Below, piece after piece: positions 18,164 through 26,190 of a stretch of DNA of 64,000 bases. This DNA comes from Treponema_C sp050937815. GTDB lineage: Bacteria > Spirochaetota > Spirochaetia > Treponematales > Treponemataceae. The stretch lies in NCBI RefSeq assembly GCF_050937815.1, contig NZ_JACDIJ010000004.1:62001-126000 (forward strand). The letters are read 5' to 3'. The notes below the pieces were generated by a model. It made no database searches. It saw only the letters and a program-made list of their open reading frames with translations, and had not been told where the DNA came from. Numbering within the stretch: the first letter of the stretch is position 1; the number at the start of each line of letters is the position of its first letter. Both the position numbers and the translations under genes were made by a program.

Positions 18164-18225
18164 ATCCGGGCGCAAGAACGGAAGTGCCGCCAAAGCACCA
18201 AAGGTAAAACCGTTTGAATTACGCC

Positions 18226-18254
18226 TTGCCGTTTTGTCCGATTTGCAGTAAAAT
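18226..18254 (+). promoter_or_regulatory. Promoter of a probably leaderless lipoprotein gene
   Basis: TTGCCG (18226-18231), 17-nt spacer, TAAAAT (18249-18254). Only 6 nt separate the -10 box from the ATG at 18261. Confidence 0.65.
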
Positions 18255-18260
18255 CCCCTT

Positions 18261-18911
18261 ATGCATTCGTTTTCCAATCGATTCGTTATATGTACATTAT
18301 TATTTTCAGTTTCGCTGTTGTTTACCTCATGCATTGACTATGTTCAGGCAATATCCTATAAGGACGGCAATTATCATATTTATTATAAAATAACGCTTTC
18401 AAAAGTACTTTTTGCTCTGGGCAATGAGGATCCGGAAGAATTCTTCGCAGACACTTTTGATGAACAAGCCTTTAACGAATTGCCTGAAAGTGCCCGCTTG
18501 AAAAAGGTGAATACGGATTTGGAAATCGGTATTGAATGCGGGGTAATTATACACCCGAAAACATCGAATGAAGAAGAAAAAGCCCTTTTACCTAAAGCGG
18601 GCGGCAATAAATATTACATTCCCTTTCTTCTCGGCAATAAGGGAAACTTATCCGATGCTATGCAGCCCGACAACACCGAGTCCCGGGATTTGGTTCAAGC
18701 GATTATGGCCTCGGCGAAATGCAGGATAATGATCGGTAAAAAAATTATACCGGATATAGAAAGTGCGTATTTTGAAGGGCTCGGCGGTCAAAATTATTCG
18801 GTACCGGTTTTTGATTACGGAGATGTATTTTGCATGGAAATCCCCTTCAGCGTCCTTTTTGAAAGCGGGATGTATAATTTCAACGACCTTATCATTATAA
18901 AAAAGCTTTGA
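18261..18911 (+). CDS. Hypothetical lipoprotein
   Basis: The 216-aa product has a lipoprotein signal peptide ending LLFTSC (Cys24), so it is likely lipid-anchored in the cell envelope. No known domain is visible. There is no Shine-Dalgarno sequence and the -10 box ends 6 nt before the ATG, which suggests a leaderless mRNA. Confidence 0.75.
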   Translation: MHSFSNRFVICTLLFSVSLLFTSCIDYVQAISYKDGNYHIYYKITLSKVLFALGNEDPEEFFADTFDEQAFNELPESARLKKVNTDLEIGIECGVIIHPKTSNEEEKALLPKAGGNKYYIPFLLGNKGNLSDAMQPDNTESRDLVQAIMASAKCRIMIGKKIIPDIESAYFEGLGGQNYSVPVFDYGDVFCMEIPFSVLFESGMYNFNDLIIIKKL

Positions 18912-18935
18912 ACACACGGATAAAAGCGGCGCTGA

Positions 18936-19328
18936 TCAGAAGTTTCGGCTATATAAAGATACTGCAAAAAAAATCAAAGAAAGTATTTTTATAGCTCGAA
19001 ATATATTGTTTTCGTCATTAAAGCATAATTTTATTTTGTGCGGTTGAATATTCGTTTTTAATTTGATTTTACGAAGTATAATCCAATATAAAAAGTTTCC
19101 GTATTTTCCTTTTTGATTTTGCTTTACATTATATTCATCGTAAATATCAACTCCGAAAACAAACATCCCGATTGTCTTACCGAACAACTTTATAAAGCAA
19201 TACTCTTTGAGCGCGTCTTTCCATATATGGTTGATGTTTGCCGTTATGCTTTTTTTTACAAGAGATTCGAATGCGGTTTGTTCTATAAGTTCACAATTTA
19301 ATACGTGTTCACATTCACTTGTATTCAT
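18936..19328 (-). CDS. Small hypothetical protein, possibly RDD-like fragment
   Basis: The product is about 130 aa with a hydrophobic C-terminal helix. The stretch LFGKTIGMFVFGVDIYDEYN faintly recalls the second part of RDD membrane proteins (G-K-x-x-G...D), but the remainder does not fit well, so it may be a decayed gene. I placed the start at 19328, 8 nt after AGGA; ATGs at 19334 and 19349 are alternatives. It follows the DUF5680 gene on the same strand. Confidence 0.4.
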   Translation of the reverse strand: MNTSECEHVLNCELIEQTAFESLVKKSITANINHIWKDALKEYCFIKLFGKTIGMFVFGVDIYDEYNVKQNQKGKYGNFLYWIILRKIKLKTNIQPHKIKLCFNDENNIFRAIKILSLIFFAVSLYSRNF

Positions 19329-19377
19329 GTTCATTTTCCTGTTCCGCATTCGATTTAAAGCAGTTGCCAGAATGCCG

Positions 19378-19818
19378 TTATTTTACCAAGCCGCCGTGGA
19401 ATCGGCATTCATAGATTTCTCCGCCCTTAAAGCTGATTGTTTCTTTGCCCTGAAACCAATTAAAGTCCCCGTCCACGGAACACTTATATTCATAATCGCC
19501 GTTTATATATGTTTCAGGCCCTCTAAAAGGCTTTTCGAACGGTACATTCAGCAAAGCTTCTTTTAAAAAGTCGCCGCTGAAATGTTCGCCCGTTACGCGT
19601 CCGATATAATTCATTGCCCAATACGGATTATCCGAAATCCACAGGGCTTCTTGGCCTGCAAAGCGCTCGGCGCCCAAATAGGTGTCGTAATACATCAAAT
19701 CTTTTTCGCGGTATATCAAATCATGCGACTTTATTCTTGAAGAAGCCGTTTCCGCGCCTTTTCCGGCATATGTTTTCTTTTTTGCCCTAATTAAAAAATC
19801 AATCAGCTGTGTGTCCAT
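19378..19818 (-). CDS. DUF5680 domain protein
   Basis: The 146-aa soluble protein matches the DUF5680 pattern: N-terminal FLIRAKKKTYAGKG, a central DLMYYDTYLGAERFAGQEAL, and a C-terminal cysteine-containing strand pair. Such domains occur alone or fused to HTH regulators; the function is unknown. AGAAGGAA precedes the ATG. It starts only 15 nt below the half attC site and so marks the downstream edge of the cassette array. Confidence 0.7.
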   Translation of the reverse strand: MDTQLIDFLIRAKKKTYAGKGAETASSRIKSHDLIYREKDLMYYDTYLGAERFAGQEALWISDNPYWAMNYIGRVTGEHFSGDFLKEALLNVPFEKPFRGPETYINGDYEYKCSVDGDFNWFQGKETISFKGGEIYECRFHGGLVK

Positions 19819-19832
19819 GGATTCCTTCTGTT

Positions 19833-19861
19833 TTTACGCTTGAAGCGGGTATTATACGCTT
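19833..19861 (-). repeat. Half attC site at the array's downstream edge
   Basis: The plus strand reads ACGCTTGAAGCGGGTATTATACGC, which matches the R''/L'' half of the attC sites in this window. The crossover half (R'/L') is absent and is replaced by the DUF5680 leader. It lies directly after the higA stop. Confidence 0.75.
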
Positions 19862-19865
19862 AATT

Positions 19866-20162
19866 TTATGCGTAAGTATATACTTTTATTTCTTCAAGTT
19901 GCGGTGCTAATTCTAACTTTGCATTTCTTAAATCAATATCATTTTGCAATGACATAAAATATCCGTCGGAGACTCCGAAAAATTTTGCAAGACGCAGAGA
20001 TGTATCTACTGTAATTTTCCTGCGGTTATGGAGAATATCTTGAATACGGGAAGTTGGAACGTTTATTTCTCTTGCAACTTTATAGGCTGAAAGACCAAGA
20101 GGAATGAAAAATTCTTCACTAAGAATTTCTCCCATTGTAGGTGTTTCAATATAATCAGACAT
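19866..20162 (-). CDS. higA: HigA-type antitoxin
   Basis: The 98-aa XRE-family protein has an HTH at about 25-60 (LSAYKVAREINVPTSRIQDI) and the HigA/VapI N-terminus PTMGEILSEEFFIPLGL. It should bind and neutralise HigB and repress the operon. It follows the toxin gene (toxin first, as is usual for higBA), with a 9-nt gap. It is the last gene of the terminal cassette. Confidence 0.9.
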   Translation of the reverse strand: MSDYIETPTMGEILSEEFFIPLGLSAYKVAREINVPTSRIQDILHNRRKITVDTSLRLAKFFGVSDGYFMSLQNDIDLRNAKLELAPQLEEIKVYTYA

Positions 20163-20171
20163 AGTTTGCTC

Positions 20172-20453
20172 CTAGTGGTAATCCACAATTTCTACATCAT
20201 AATAATGCCCGTCTTTTTCGATAAAACAGACACGCCACTGATTATTTATACGGATTGAATGCTGACCTTTTCTGTTTCCAACAAGAAGTTCCAGATGATT
20301 GCTAGGCGGCACTCGTAAATCTTCCAGACATTTTGCGTTATCCAGCATCATCAGTTTACGTAAGGCAACTTTCTGGATTGTATTAGGTAATTTACGTGAA
20401 AACTGCTGATGATAAACAAGTTCTGTTTCTTTATCTGCAAAACTCTGTATCAT
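20172..20453 (-). CDS. higB: HigB-type toxin (RelE superfamily)
   Basis: The 93-aa product has the family features MIQSFADKETELVY, a central LEDLRVPPSNHLELL and the RelE-fold strands SIRINNQWRVCF. It would be a ribosome-dependent mRNA endonuclease. The -10 box ends 6 nt before the ATG and there is no Shine-Dalgarno, so the transcript may be leaderless. Confidence 0.9.
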   Translation of the reverse strand: MIQSFADKETELVYHQQFSRKLPNTIQKVALRKLMMLDNAKCLEDLRVPPSNHLELLVGNRKGQHSIRINNQWRVCFIEKDGHYYDVEIVDYH

Positions 20454-20459
20454 ACTTAT

Positions 20460-20488
20460 ACTATATCTATATTACGTGTACATGTCAA
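20460..20488 (-). promoter_or_regulatory. higBA promoter
   Basis: On the minus strand TTGACA (20483-20488), a 17-nt spacer and TATAGT (20460-20465), then 6 nt to the ATG. The cassette thus carries its own promoter. The spacer contains TGTACACGTA, a possible HigA operator. Confidence 0.75.
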
Positions 20489-20529
20489 ATAGATAAAACG
20501 GCTAATTGAAAATTTGATGCTAAATTACA

Positions 20530-20916
20530 TTATTTTTCATCGAGGTATATATAAAGCTCTTGCACTGTATCTATATGATATTTTTTTAATCCTTTCAACA
20601 ATGTAAATCTATAGTTCTTCTTTTCATTCTCATAGAAGCAATCTACATTAACATTATATTGATTTGATACAGGATCATCATATATTGCTTCAGCAAAATA
20701 AGCAGAACAGATTTCCCATTTAATTGGCTTACTCTCTTGATTATTAAAATAATTACTTAATGTGCTTGATATATCTGAAATTTCCTGTTCTGTAAGACTT
20801 CTCTTACCGCTAAATCCATCTCTTATATCCCAAATTGAATAACCAATATAGACAATACATTCTAACAGAGAAAAAATCAAAATAGTTAATAAAATAGTCT
20901 TAATCTTTGATTTCAT
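20530..20916 (-). CDS. Hypothetical membrane-anchored cassette protein
   Basis: The 128-aa product has one N-terminal transmembrane segment (about 7-28) followed by a soluble charged domain. No known domain. It is the first gene of the terminal cassette, upstream of higBA, and starts just after the cassette leader hairpin at 20931-20943. Confidence 0.65.
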   Translation of the reverse strand: MKSKIKTILLTILIFSLLECIVYIGYSIWDIRDGFSGKRSLTEQEISDISSTLSNYFNNQESKPIKWEICSAYFAEAIYDDPVSNQYNVNVDCFYENEKKNYRFTLLKGLKKYHIDTVQELYIYLDEK

Positions 20917-20945
20917 ATTTTTCCACTACCAGCCTAATAGGCTAT

Positions 20946-21089
20946 GCGTATAACTGCCGCTTAACCTGCATTTGCGGCTTTGCCGACGCGTATAGCAAGG
21001 CAAAGTTGGCGCAAAACTTGCGGTGCCGTATAGGCACTTTAAGCAACTTTCGTGACAAAACAAATGTCAGGTTGAAACGGGTGTTATGT
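20946..21089 (-). repeat. attC site 1, long form
   Basis: R' core ATAAC at the low end, R'' GTGTTATG at the high end, with arms CGCTTAACCTGC and GCAGGTT-type complement (AATGTCAGGTTGAAACGGG). The centre is expanded to about 144 bp with several inverted segments. The next cassette begins with the hairpin AGCCT-AAT-AGGCT (20931-20943). Confidence 0.85.
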
Positions 21090-21101
21090 GTTTTATTTAT
21101 T

Positions 21102-21809
21102 TTATGGATGTATTATATCCATACTTCCAAATCCAAAAATCATTTCATTCTCTGTTATGCTACAAGATAAATCAAATCTAGTAATAAGTTTTAAATTTAT
21201 TTTATTATCATTAATTTGCCAGTTTTCATTTTTCTTTAATTTATTTTTATACTGCCTATATTCACTTTTTGAAAGCTTTATTCTGTAATATATAGGCAAC
21301 TGCACAATTTGAACCGGAACTCCACCAGAATATTCATTTTCAATAACTTCAATTTCTTTATCATCAATTTTAATCCCAGATTCTTTTGCAAAAAGCACTT
21401 TTATAAAATTAATGTCTTTACAGTCATCTATACTTAATATCTGTTTCAACCAATATTTTTTTGTGTATTCATCATTAATAGTACAAATATCATTTACCAA
21501 AATCAGTTCTTCTGTTTTATGATGAGCAGTTTCACAATTTATAATTTTTCCAAACACAATAACTTTACAATCAAGGTATTTTTGATATTTTGCATACCCA
21601 TTATTTTCACTATAAAAAACCAATTGACGCCTTTTATCATCATCACAATTTAACATCCAGTAAATTTCTGGTGCAGGGTTATAATAATTTTCTAAAGTTT
21701 TATTTATAAAACTTTCTAGTACAATTTCACCGATAAAAGCCTTACTTTCTTGTGAAAAACACATACTGGCTTCAGTTAAAATAATTAATATAAAAAATAT
21801 TCTTTTCAT
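21102..21809 (-). CDS. Secreted cassette protein of unknown function
   Basis: The 235-aa product begins MKRIFFILIILTEASMCFSQ, a signal peptide (the Cys may be a lipobox, AS-M-C). The rest is soluble and AT-rich coding with no recognised domain. The ATG at 21809 is right; the frame is open to 22031 but that part is attC DNA. The leader hairpin of this cassette is at 21821-21835. Confidence 0.7.
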   Translation of the reverse strand: MKRIFFILIILTEASMCFSQESKAFIGEIVLESFINKTLENYYNPAPEIYWMLNCDDDKRRQLVFYSENNGYAKYQKYLDCKVIVFGKIINCETAHHKTEELILVNDICTINDEYTKKYWLKQILSIDDCKDINFIKVLFAKESGIKIDDKEIEVIENEYSGGVPVQIVQLPIYYRIKLSKSEYRQYKNKLKKNENWQINDNKINLKLITRFDLSCSITENEMIFGFGSMDIIHP

Positions 21810-21838
21810 TTTTCTCTTTGCTGCCCGGAGGGCAGTCC

Positions 21839-22076
21839 ACATAAAGCCCCGCTTAACCTGTATTTGTGGCTTTGCCGAAGCGTATAGCGACGGCAAAGGT
21901 GGCGCGAAAGTTGCATTAAAACGGACACGGATGTCCGTGGTATAAACAGCAGCGAGTTTTCGTAGCGAAAACTCGTCCATTAAGAATGAACACGGATGTT
22001 CATTCTTAATGAGGCGACCGCCTCTAAGCAACTTTCGTGATAAAACAAATGTCAGGTTGAAGCGGGGGTTAGGTGT
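21839..22076 (-). repeat. attC site 2, very long with nested palindromes
   Basis: About 238 bp between ATAAAG (R' side) and GGGTTAGGTG (R''). The arms match the other sites (CGCTTAACCTG and TGTCAGGTTGAAGCGG). Between them lie extra hairpins: one around 21923-21937, GCGAGTTTT-cgta-AAAACTCGT-type near 21952-21976, a long ATTAAGAATGAAC / GTTCATTCTTAAT pair at about 21979-22012, and GAGGCG-acc-CGCCTC near 22010-22025. The RelE stop codon lies inside R''. Confidence 0.8.
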
Positions 22077-22401
22077 TTATCTTATATTCCCTTTTTGCTG
22101 CAATTTCATATACTTCATTGCCCTCTCGCACAGAAATCACAATGATTTTCATTATATTATCTAAAGCTGTTTGTTCTAATTTATAAACTATTCTTAATCC
22201 TAATCCTTTTAGTTTAATCTTGAATAATCCACTTAAATTATTTCCGCCTTTATTTCCAAGCGGTTTACCATAACCGCCTTTCATATTGGATTCTGGATTT
22301 TGTGCAACTTTGATTATTGCTTTTAATACTATTTTTTGTTGCGAACCATCTAATTTTTTCAGTTCTTGTTCCGCTTCTGGATGATATATTATTTTCCACA
22401 T
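22069..22401 (-). CDS. relE: RelE-type toxin
   Basis: The 110-aa RelE/ParE-superfamily protein starts MWKIIYHPEAEQELKKLD and carries the strand GLFKIKLKGLGLRIVYKL. It would cleave mRNA on the ribosome. The TAA stop (22069-22071) is supplied by the attC R'' core. It lies 3 nt after the antitoxin gene. Confidence 0.9.
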   Translation of the reverse strand: MWKIIYHPEAEQELKKLDGSQQKIVLKAIIKVAQNPESNMKGGYGKPLGNKGGNNLSGLFKIKLKGLGLRIVYKLEQTALDNIMKIIVISVREGNEVYEIAAKREYKINT

Positions 22402-22404
22402 TGA

Positions 22405-22725
22405 TTACTCCAATTCAATATCAATGTTTTCTAGGTCTTGTTCATTTATGTTTAAATCATTCAGAATATCATTATGCGAAATATACCTTATATTATTTGA
22501 TAATCTATCGTTTGCCTCAGCCATCAATAAAGCATCTTCATATTGTTCAATCAGTGCTTGATAATCTTTAGGACTTATCAAAACACATTCTGGAGTATTA
22601 TTTTTTACAACGATTCTTATTCCGTCATTTTTAACTTCTGTAAATATTCTATTTGCCTCACCTTTATTAAAACGGCTTATAGGAACTATAGAATCTAATA
22701 TATTAATTGAATTTACTGCATTCAT
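22405..22725 (-). CDS. Phd/YefM-type antitoxin (relBE operon)
   Basis: The 106-aa protein has the Phd/YefM pattern: N-terminal VPISRFNKGEANRIF, then VLISPKDYQALIE. The acidic C-terminus would bind the toxin. GGAGG precedes the ATG. The promoter must lie in the AT-rich 160 nt between it and the cassette hairpin at 22887-22901. Confidence 0.88.
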   Translation of the reverse strand: MNAVNSINILDSIVPISRFNKGEANRIFTEVKNDGIRIVVKNNTPECVLISPKDYQALIEQYEDALLMAEANDRLSNNIRYISHNDILNDLNINEQDLENIDIELE

Positions 22726-22904
22726 AAATAAACCTCCACGTTACAATATCTATTAACAATATAACACTAAAAACAAATACTAACAAGTATAGTATTGTAT
22801 TTATCAACATATTTATTAATAAACATGGCTCTGTTTACTTATAAGGCTTAAAATAAAACTTTACACATATACTTTTATTCTCTTTGCTGCCCGAAGGGCA
22901 GTCC

Positions 22905-22972
22905 ACCTAACATTCGCTTAACCTGCATTTGCGGCTACTCCGCAATGTCGGCTTTGAAGCGGGTATTAGACG
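22905..22972 (-). repeat. attC site 3
   Basis: Compact 68-bp site: CTAAC core, CGCTTAACCTGCATTTGCGG arm, TACT centre, CCGCAATGTCGG and TTGAAGCGGGTATTAGAC. The adjacent cassette starts with hairpin CTGCCC-GAA-GGGCAG (22887-22901). Confidence 0.92.
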
Positions 22973-23045
22973 TAAGTTTCAATATAATCTTTTTTAATTT
23001 CTTTTGATCGCAATTAAAATTATTATCGTTATATCAGTTGCTACT

Positions 23046-23438
23046 CTACCTTTTAACAATCAATCCTAAAATTTCTTCCATTGGATCAAAATCTCTATCA
23101 TTGTGTATTAATGGAAATTCATTTTCTATACAAAATGTTGCGATTATAACATCTATTGTTTTTCTTACTGTGATGCCCTGCTTTCTCAATTTCCTATAAT
23201 TATTTGCAGCTTGTATTGCAATTTCTTTCCCTAGAAAATCTCTGTATTCCAGACTATCCATAATGTGCTTTGCCATGAGGTATTCTCTATCGTTTTTAAA
23301 TCCTTGTAAAAATTCAGTTATTATTATATCACCGGTTACAACTCTATTACAGATTAATTCCTGATCCAGCATATCGGTATGAGGTGCATTAATTCCATTT
23401 ACATAATCAATCCAAACCGATGTATCCGCGACAATCAT
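23046..23438 (-). CDS. vapC: VapC-type PIN toxin
   Basis: The 130-aa PIN RNase has all four acids: D5 (VADTSVWID), E in ITEFLQG, D in TIDVIIA and D in HNDRDF. It should cleave tRNA or rRNA when free of VapB. The start overlaps the vapB stop (ATGA). Comparison with the degenerate copy at 1429-1833 is informative. Confidence 0.92.
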   Translation of the reverse strand: MIVADTSVWIDYVNGINAPHTDMLDQELICNRVVTGDIIITEFLQGFKNDREYLMAKHIMDSLEYRDFLGKEIAIQAANNYRKLRKQGITVRKTIDVIIATFCIENEFPLIHNDRDFDPMEEILGLIVKR

Positions 23439-23629
23439 TTATCAAGCCTCATTTTTTCCAAATCACCATCCCAAAATAGTTTCCCGCGGAAATTTCTTAT
23501 GCTTGCTTGATTTTTTAATGTTATTAAAAGTTTTAAAGCTTCTTCAACTGTTTCTTTTTTTGTTTTATAACCGGAAACATGCAAAGCCTCAATCATTAAG
23601 GCGTCATCAATAACAATATTTGTCCTCAT
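23435..23629 (-). CDS. vapB: VapB-type antitoxin
   Basis: The 64-aa ribbon-helix-helix protein starts MRTNIVIDDALMIEAL, clearly related to the VapB at 1229. AGGAGT precedes the ATG. Confidence 0.9.
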   Translation of the reverse strand: MRTNIVIDDALMIEALHVSGYKTKKETVEEALKLLITLKNQASIRNFRGKLFWDGDLEKMRLDK

Positions 23630-23638
23630 AATAACTCC

Positions 23639-23686
23639 TATGTGTATGTTTTAATATAATTATACACATATTTTGATAAAAAACAA
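23639..23686 (-). promoter_or_regulatory. vapBC promoter and palindromic operator
   Basis: On the minus strand TTGTTT (23681-23686), 16 nt, TATAAT (23659-23664). TATGTGTA (23639-23646) and TACACATA (23663-23670) form an inverted repeat across the start region, a likely VapBC autoregulatory operator. Confidence 0.7.
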
Positions 23687-23689
23687 TAT

Positions 23690-23967
23690 TCTTTTTGATA
23701 AATCACCCTGTCAACAACCTGTTTTTCCTAATGAAATTTTTCTTTATAGTATAAATCTGAAATTAATTCAAAAAAAGAAAATTTTTCTTTATTCGCTATA
23801 TCATGTTGTTTATAAATTTCTCTTTTTTTCAACCGAATATTGCTTTATAGTATCCTTTAAAAACTCACACAAGTCTTGCTTAAAATCAGATTGAGATTTC
23901 TTAAATTCGTTAAAAATTAAATCTTCTATTTTTTATCTTATAATTAACCACGCCAGTGGCATATGAG
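23690..23967 (-). other. Cassette leader with an ORF remnant
   Basis: Upstream of vapB this cassette has about 280 nt without a gene. On the minus strand roughly 23815-23935 reads as 40 codons (..IEDLIFNEFKKSQSDF..) ending in TAA but with no start codon, perhaps the tail of a lost gene. Nothing else is clear. Confidence 0.3.
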
Positions 23968-24031
23968 CCTAACATTGTTTTAAACCGCAAACAGGCTTGT
24001 CCTGTTTGTCGGATTTGAAAACTGTGCTATT
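23968..24031 (-). repeat. attC site 4, divergent
   Basis: CCTAAC core, then ACCGCAAACAGG-cttgt-CCTGTTTGTCGG, and a weak R'' (GTGCTATTG). The arms differ from the main family, so this site may come from another lineage. The adjacent cassette begins with hairpin ACGCC-AGT-GGCAT (23950-23962). Confidence 0.7.
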
Positions 24032-24039
24032 GTGAAAAT

Positions 24040-25002
24040 TTATCCTTTTATTACAACCATCGTACGTATTATTTTTTTGAAATCTTCTACAATTTTTTTT
24101 TCATTATTCTTATATCCATCCCTTATTCCCATAAACATTGTAAAGGTAGCTTTTTCTGTTTGCGCAACAAAAATATATTCTGCAAAAGAATTAGGAAGTT
24201 TATAGCTTCTGTACATTGCATATGATAAAATTTTATCAGTATTGTCTATTTTAAAATCAACCGTTTCATATTCTGGATTAATTCCTTGATTTTTATAATT
24301 ATTTTCGTCCTGTTCCATAAAAGATTGTGCTGAAATAGAATTTCCATCTTCAACGTCAGCTAAAATATATACGGTTGTATTATATCCTTTATCCTCTGAA
24401 AAAGAATTAGAAGGTAAAAGTCCAAAGTTGCAATTTGCACTATCAGAAAACCAATAATTTGGCTTCCAATTTTTAGGAATTTTAAATGTAAAATCGCAAA
24501 AAACAGAAGTTATATGTTGAATTCCATCTTTTTCAAGAATAGGATAATAACGCTCCCCAAAAAGCTTATATGCATAAACTTGGTCTTCAGAAATATCATA
24601 CAAAGCTGTCCATATTTTTAATGTATTCATAATCGTAATTATGGGCACTTCTGCTAAATCATTTAGATTTTTTACAATCGCATTAAAATTTAAACAAATG
24701 TAATTTTTATTTTCCTTTTCAAATCCAATAATTTGTAATTTGAATTCATTAATATGTTCTAGCACTGTTTCAAAATCCGGAAATTGATAAATATTTTCCT
24801 GTATAGATTTTCCAGTAGCTTTAAGAGCTTTTTTTATTTCGTTTTCAGAAGGTTTGTATATTGGATTACCTTCGAAATTCCCAGCCGGCATTTTGGCAAT
24901 TACGGTATTTGAAGAATTAAAATTATCTTCAAAATTTATATTATTTGCAAAAACAAATATACTCACTAGTAATAGATAAACAACTAAAAATATTTTTTTC
25001 AA
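24040..25002 (-). CDS. Secreted cassette protein of unknown function
   Basis: The product is 320 aa if it starts at TTG 25002, or 325 aa from GTG 25017. I prefer TTG because GAAGGAAG lies 6 nt upstream, while the GTG lies in the cassette hairpin. The N-terminus (LKKIFLVVYLLLVSIFVFAN) is a signal peptide. The soluble part has no recognised domain; the C-terminal ~140 residues (from TFKIPKNWKPN) look like a separate domain. Confidence 0.7.
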   Translation of the reverse strand: MKKIFLVVYLLLVSIFVFANNINFEDNFNSSNTVIAKMPAGNFEGNPIYKPSENEIKKALKATGKSIQENIYQFPDFETVLEHINEFKLQIIGFEKENKNYICLNFNAIVKNLNDLAEVPIITIMNTLKIWTALYDISEDQVYAYKLFGERYYPILEKDGIQHITSVFCDFTFKIPKNWKPNYWFSDSANCNFGLLPSNSFSEDKGYNTTVYILADVEDGNSISAQSFMEQDENNYKNQGINPEYETVDFKIDNTDKILSYAMYRSYKLPNSFAEYIFVAQTEKATFTMFMGIRDGYKNNEKKIVEDFKKIIRTMVVIKG

Positions 25003-25037
25003 TTTATCTTCCTTCACCGCCCTATAGGCGGTGTCAC

Positions 25038-25100
25038 AATAACATTAGGTTGTACCGCACGCGGCTTGTCCGCGTGTCGGCTACGAATCTTTGTTATACG
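25038..25100 (-). repeat. attC site 5
   Basis: ATAAC core, CGCACGCGG-cttgt-CCGCGTGTCGG centre, and R'' TTGTTATACG. The next cassette starts with the 7-bp hairpin CACCGCC-CTATA-GGCGGTG (25015-25033). Confidence 0.85.
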
Positions 25101-25212
25101 TTTCATCTTACTATAGTTAATTACTTGTTTCATTAAACAGATTTGTTTCTATATTAATTCTTATTTTATTTAAACCAAATACAATAAGATTAATCAACAG
25201 CTAAAAACTTTT

Positions 25213-25821
25213 TTACACACTGGCTGCAGCCATTCCAAAAAAAGTAAAATCATATATGACTATATAAACCCAAAATAAAATATTGGAAATTATGTTCAAT
25301 TTTTTTGACTTTACGACATCATCATTATAAAGCCTGACGATTAGAACTCTTAGGTAATAAAAAACTATAAGTATTATTGAAAAACAAAAGAATTCAGGAT
25401 TTAAATAGTTTTCAAAATTTGTAATAAACTCTATGTAACTGTGAGTAAAAATCATTAATCCAGATAACACGATGAAAAAAATTTGTTTCCTACTTTTATT
25501 TAAATTATTATCTTTTGTTTTTAATAAAATGAAAACTAAACTTACGACAAAAATTGTAAAATAAATACCACCAAATGTCAAAAAATTTTCTATATGAAAG
25601 TGACTCATATCTGATCCAAAAGAATATAATGTATTAAATAATGGAAAAACCGGTAAAAAGATAAACCCTAAACAACTTTTTAACAAAGACTTATTTTTCC
25701 CTAAAAAACTCCAGCCAATAATAGAAATAACATATGTTAAAAAATAAGCGGTAGTATGAAATAAAAAGAGTTTATTAATTCTAAAAATAGCATCTATACC
25801 AAATAGAAAAGTGTAAATCAT
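25213..25821 (-). CDS. Polytopic membrane protein of a cassette
   Basis: The 202-aa product is very hydrophobic, with about six transmembrane helices and charged loops (LGKNKSLLKS, KTKDNNLNKSRK). I do not recognise the family. Its ATG follows the cassette hairpin at 25846-25860 and the candidate attI-like segment. Confidence 0.7.
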   Translation of the reverse strand: MIYTFLFGIDAIFRINKLFLFHTTAYFLTYVISIIGWSFLGKNKSLLKSCLGFIFLPVFPLFNTLYSFGSDMSHFHIENFLTFGGIYFTIFVVSLVFILLKTKDNNLNKSRKQIFFIVLSGLMIFTHSYIEFITNFENYLNPEFFCFSIILIVFYYLRVLIVRLYNDDVVKSKKLNIISNILFWVYIVIYDFTFFGMAAASV

Positions 25822-25865
25822 ATTTTTATCTCTTTTTCATTTTTCCAGCCCAGCGGGCTGTCCGC

Positions 25866-26008
25866 ATAACACTCTTTCGACCCTTCCTCACGATACCATG
25901 AAAAACGGCAATTTGCAATCTAAGCTGCCTAAAAACAAAACAGCAAATCTCTCTACTAATAATATATAATAGAGCGAACAACAGTAGGCAGATTAGGCCT
26001 ATCTTCAT
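25866..26008 (-). repeat. Duplicated ~143-bp segment, candidate fossil attI (copy 1)
   Basis: From ATAAC (25866) through a GGCAATTTGCAATC-type segment to GGCCTATCTTCATT (26008). A close copy lies at 29561-29705. In minus-strand sense it lies between the integrase 3' end and the first codons of a cassette, where attI would be in an integron whose integrase points the same way as its cassettes. The 60-codon ORF across it is not a convincing gene. The cassette beyond starts with hairpin CAGCCC-AGC-GGGCTG (25846-25860). Confidence 0.55.
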
Positions 26009-26029
26009 TAAACGGCCAACAAAACAAAC

Positions 26030-26152
26030 TCACATTCTGTCTATAGGGCTTTGCACACCTAAACCTCCGCGGTTTAGAACCTGTGTGTAAACCATAGTAG
26101 TCTTAACATCGCTGTGACCGAGAAGTTCTTGAATTGTACGGATATCATAACC
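26030..26152 (-). pseudogene. intI: 3' remnant of an integron integrase gene
   Basis: Minus-strand translation gives about 40 residues: GYDIRTIQELLGHSDVKTTM then VYTQVLNRGGLGVQSPIDRM and TGA (26030-26032). This is the C-terminus of IntI tyrosine recombinases, including the box LLGHSDV..TT and the nucleophilic Tyr in VYTQV. Everything upstream is missing; at CCGGTTAT the sequence changes into an attC half site. No other integrase sequence is in the window. Confidence 0.88.
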
Positions 26153-26190
26153 GGCTCAGTCCCGTTTGTCAGGTTGAAGCGGCTGTTAGG
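26147..26190 (-). repeat. Half attC joined to the intI remnant
   Basis: The plus strand ACCGGCTCAGTCCCG, TTTGTCAGGTTGAAGCGG, CTGTTAGGAC matches the centre and R'' half of attC 11. The R' half is replaced by the intI remnant. The PIN-toxin stop TAA (26186-26188) lies in R''. Confidence 0.75.

Noticed and set aside
21810..22031. N-terminal extension of the secreted cassette protein
   Set aside because: This part of the frame is attC 2 DNA; the signal peptide and start lie at 21809.
23673..23894. 73-aa plus-strand ORF in the vapBC cassette
   Set aside because: Low-complexity AT-rich frame on the strand opposite to all cassette genes, with no homology I recognise.
25826..26008. 60-aa minus-strand ORF as a gene
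   Set aside because: It lies wholly in the duplicated non-coding segment, and the second copy is only the 5' overhang of another frame without conserved codon use.
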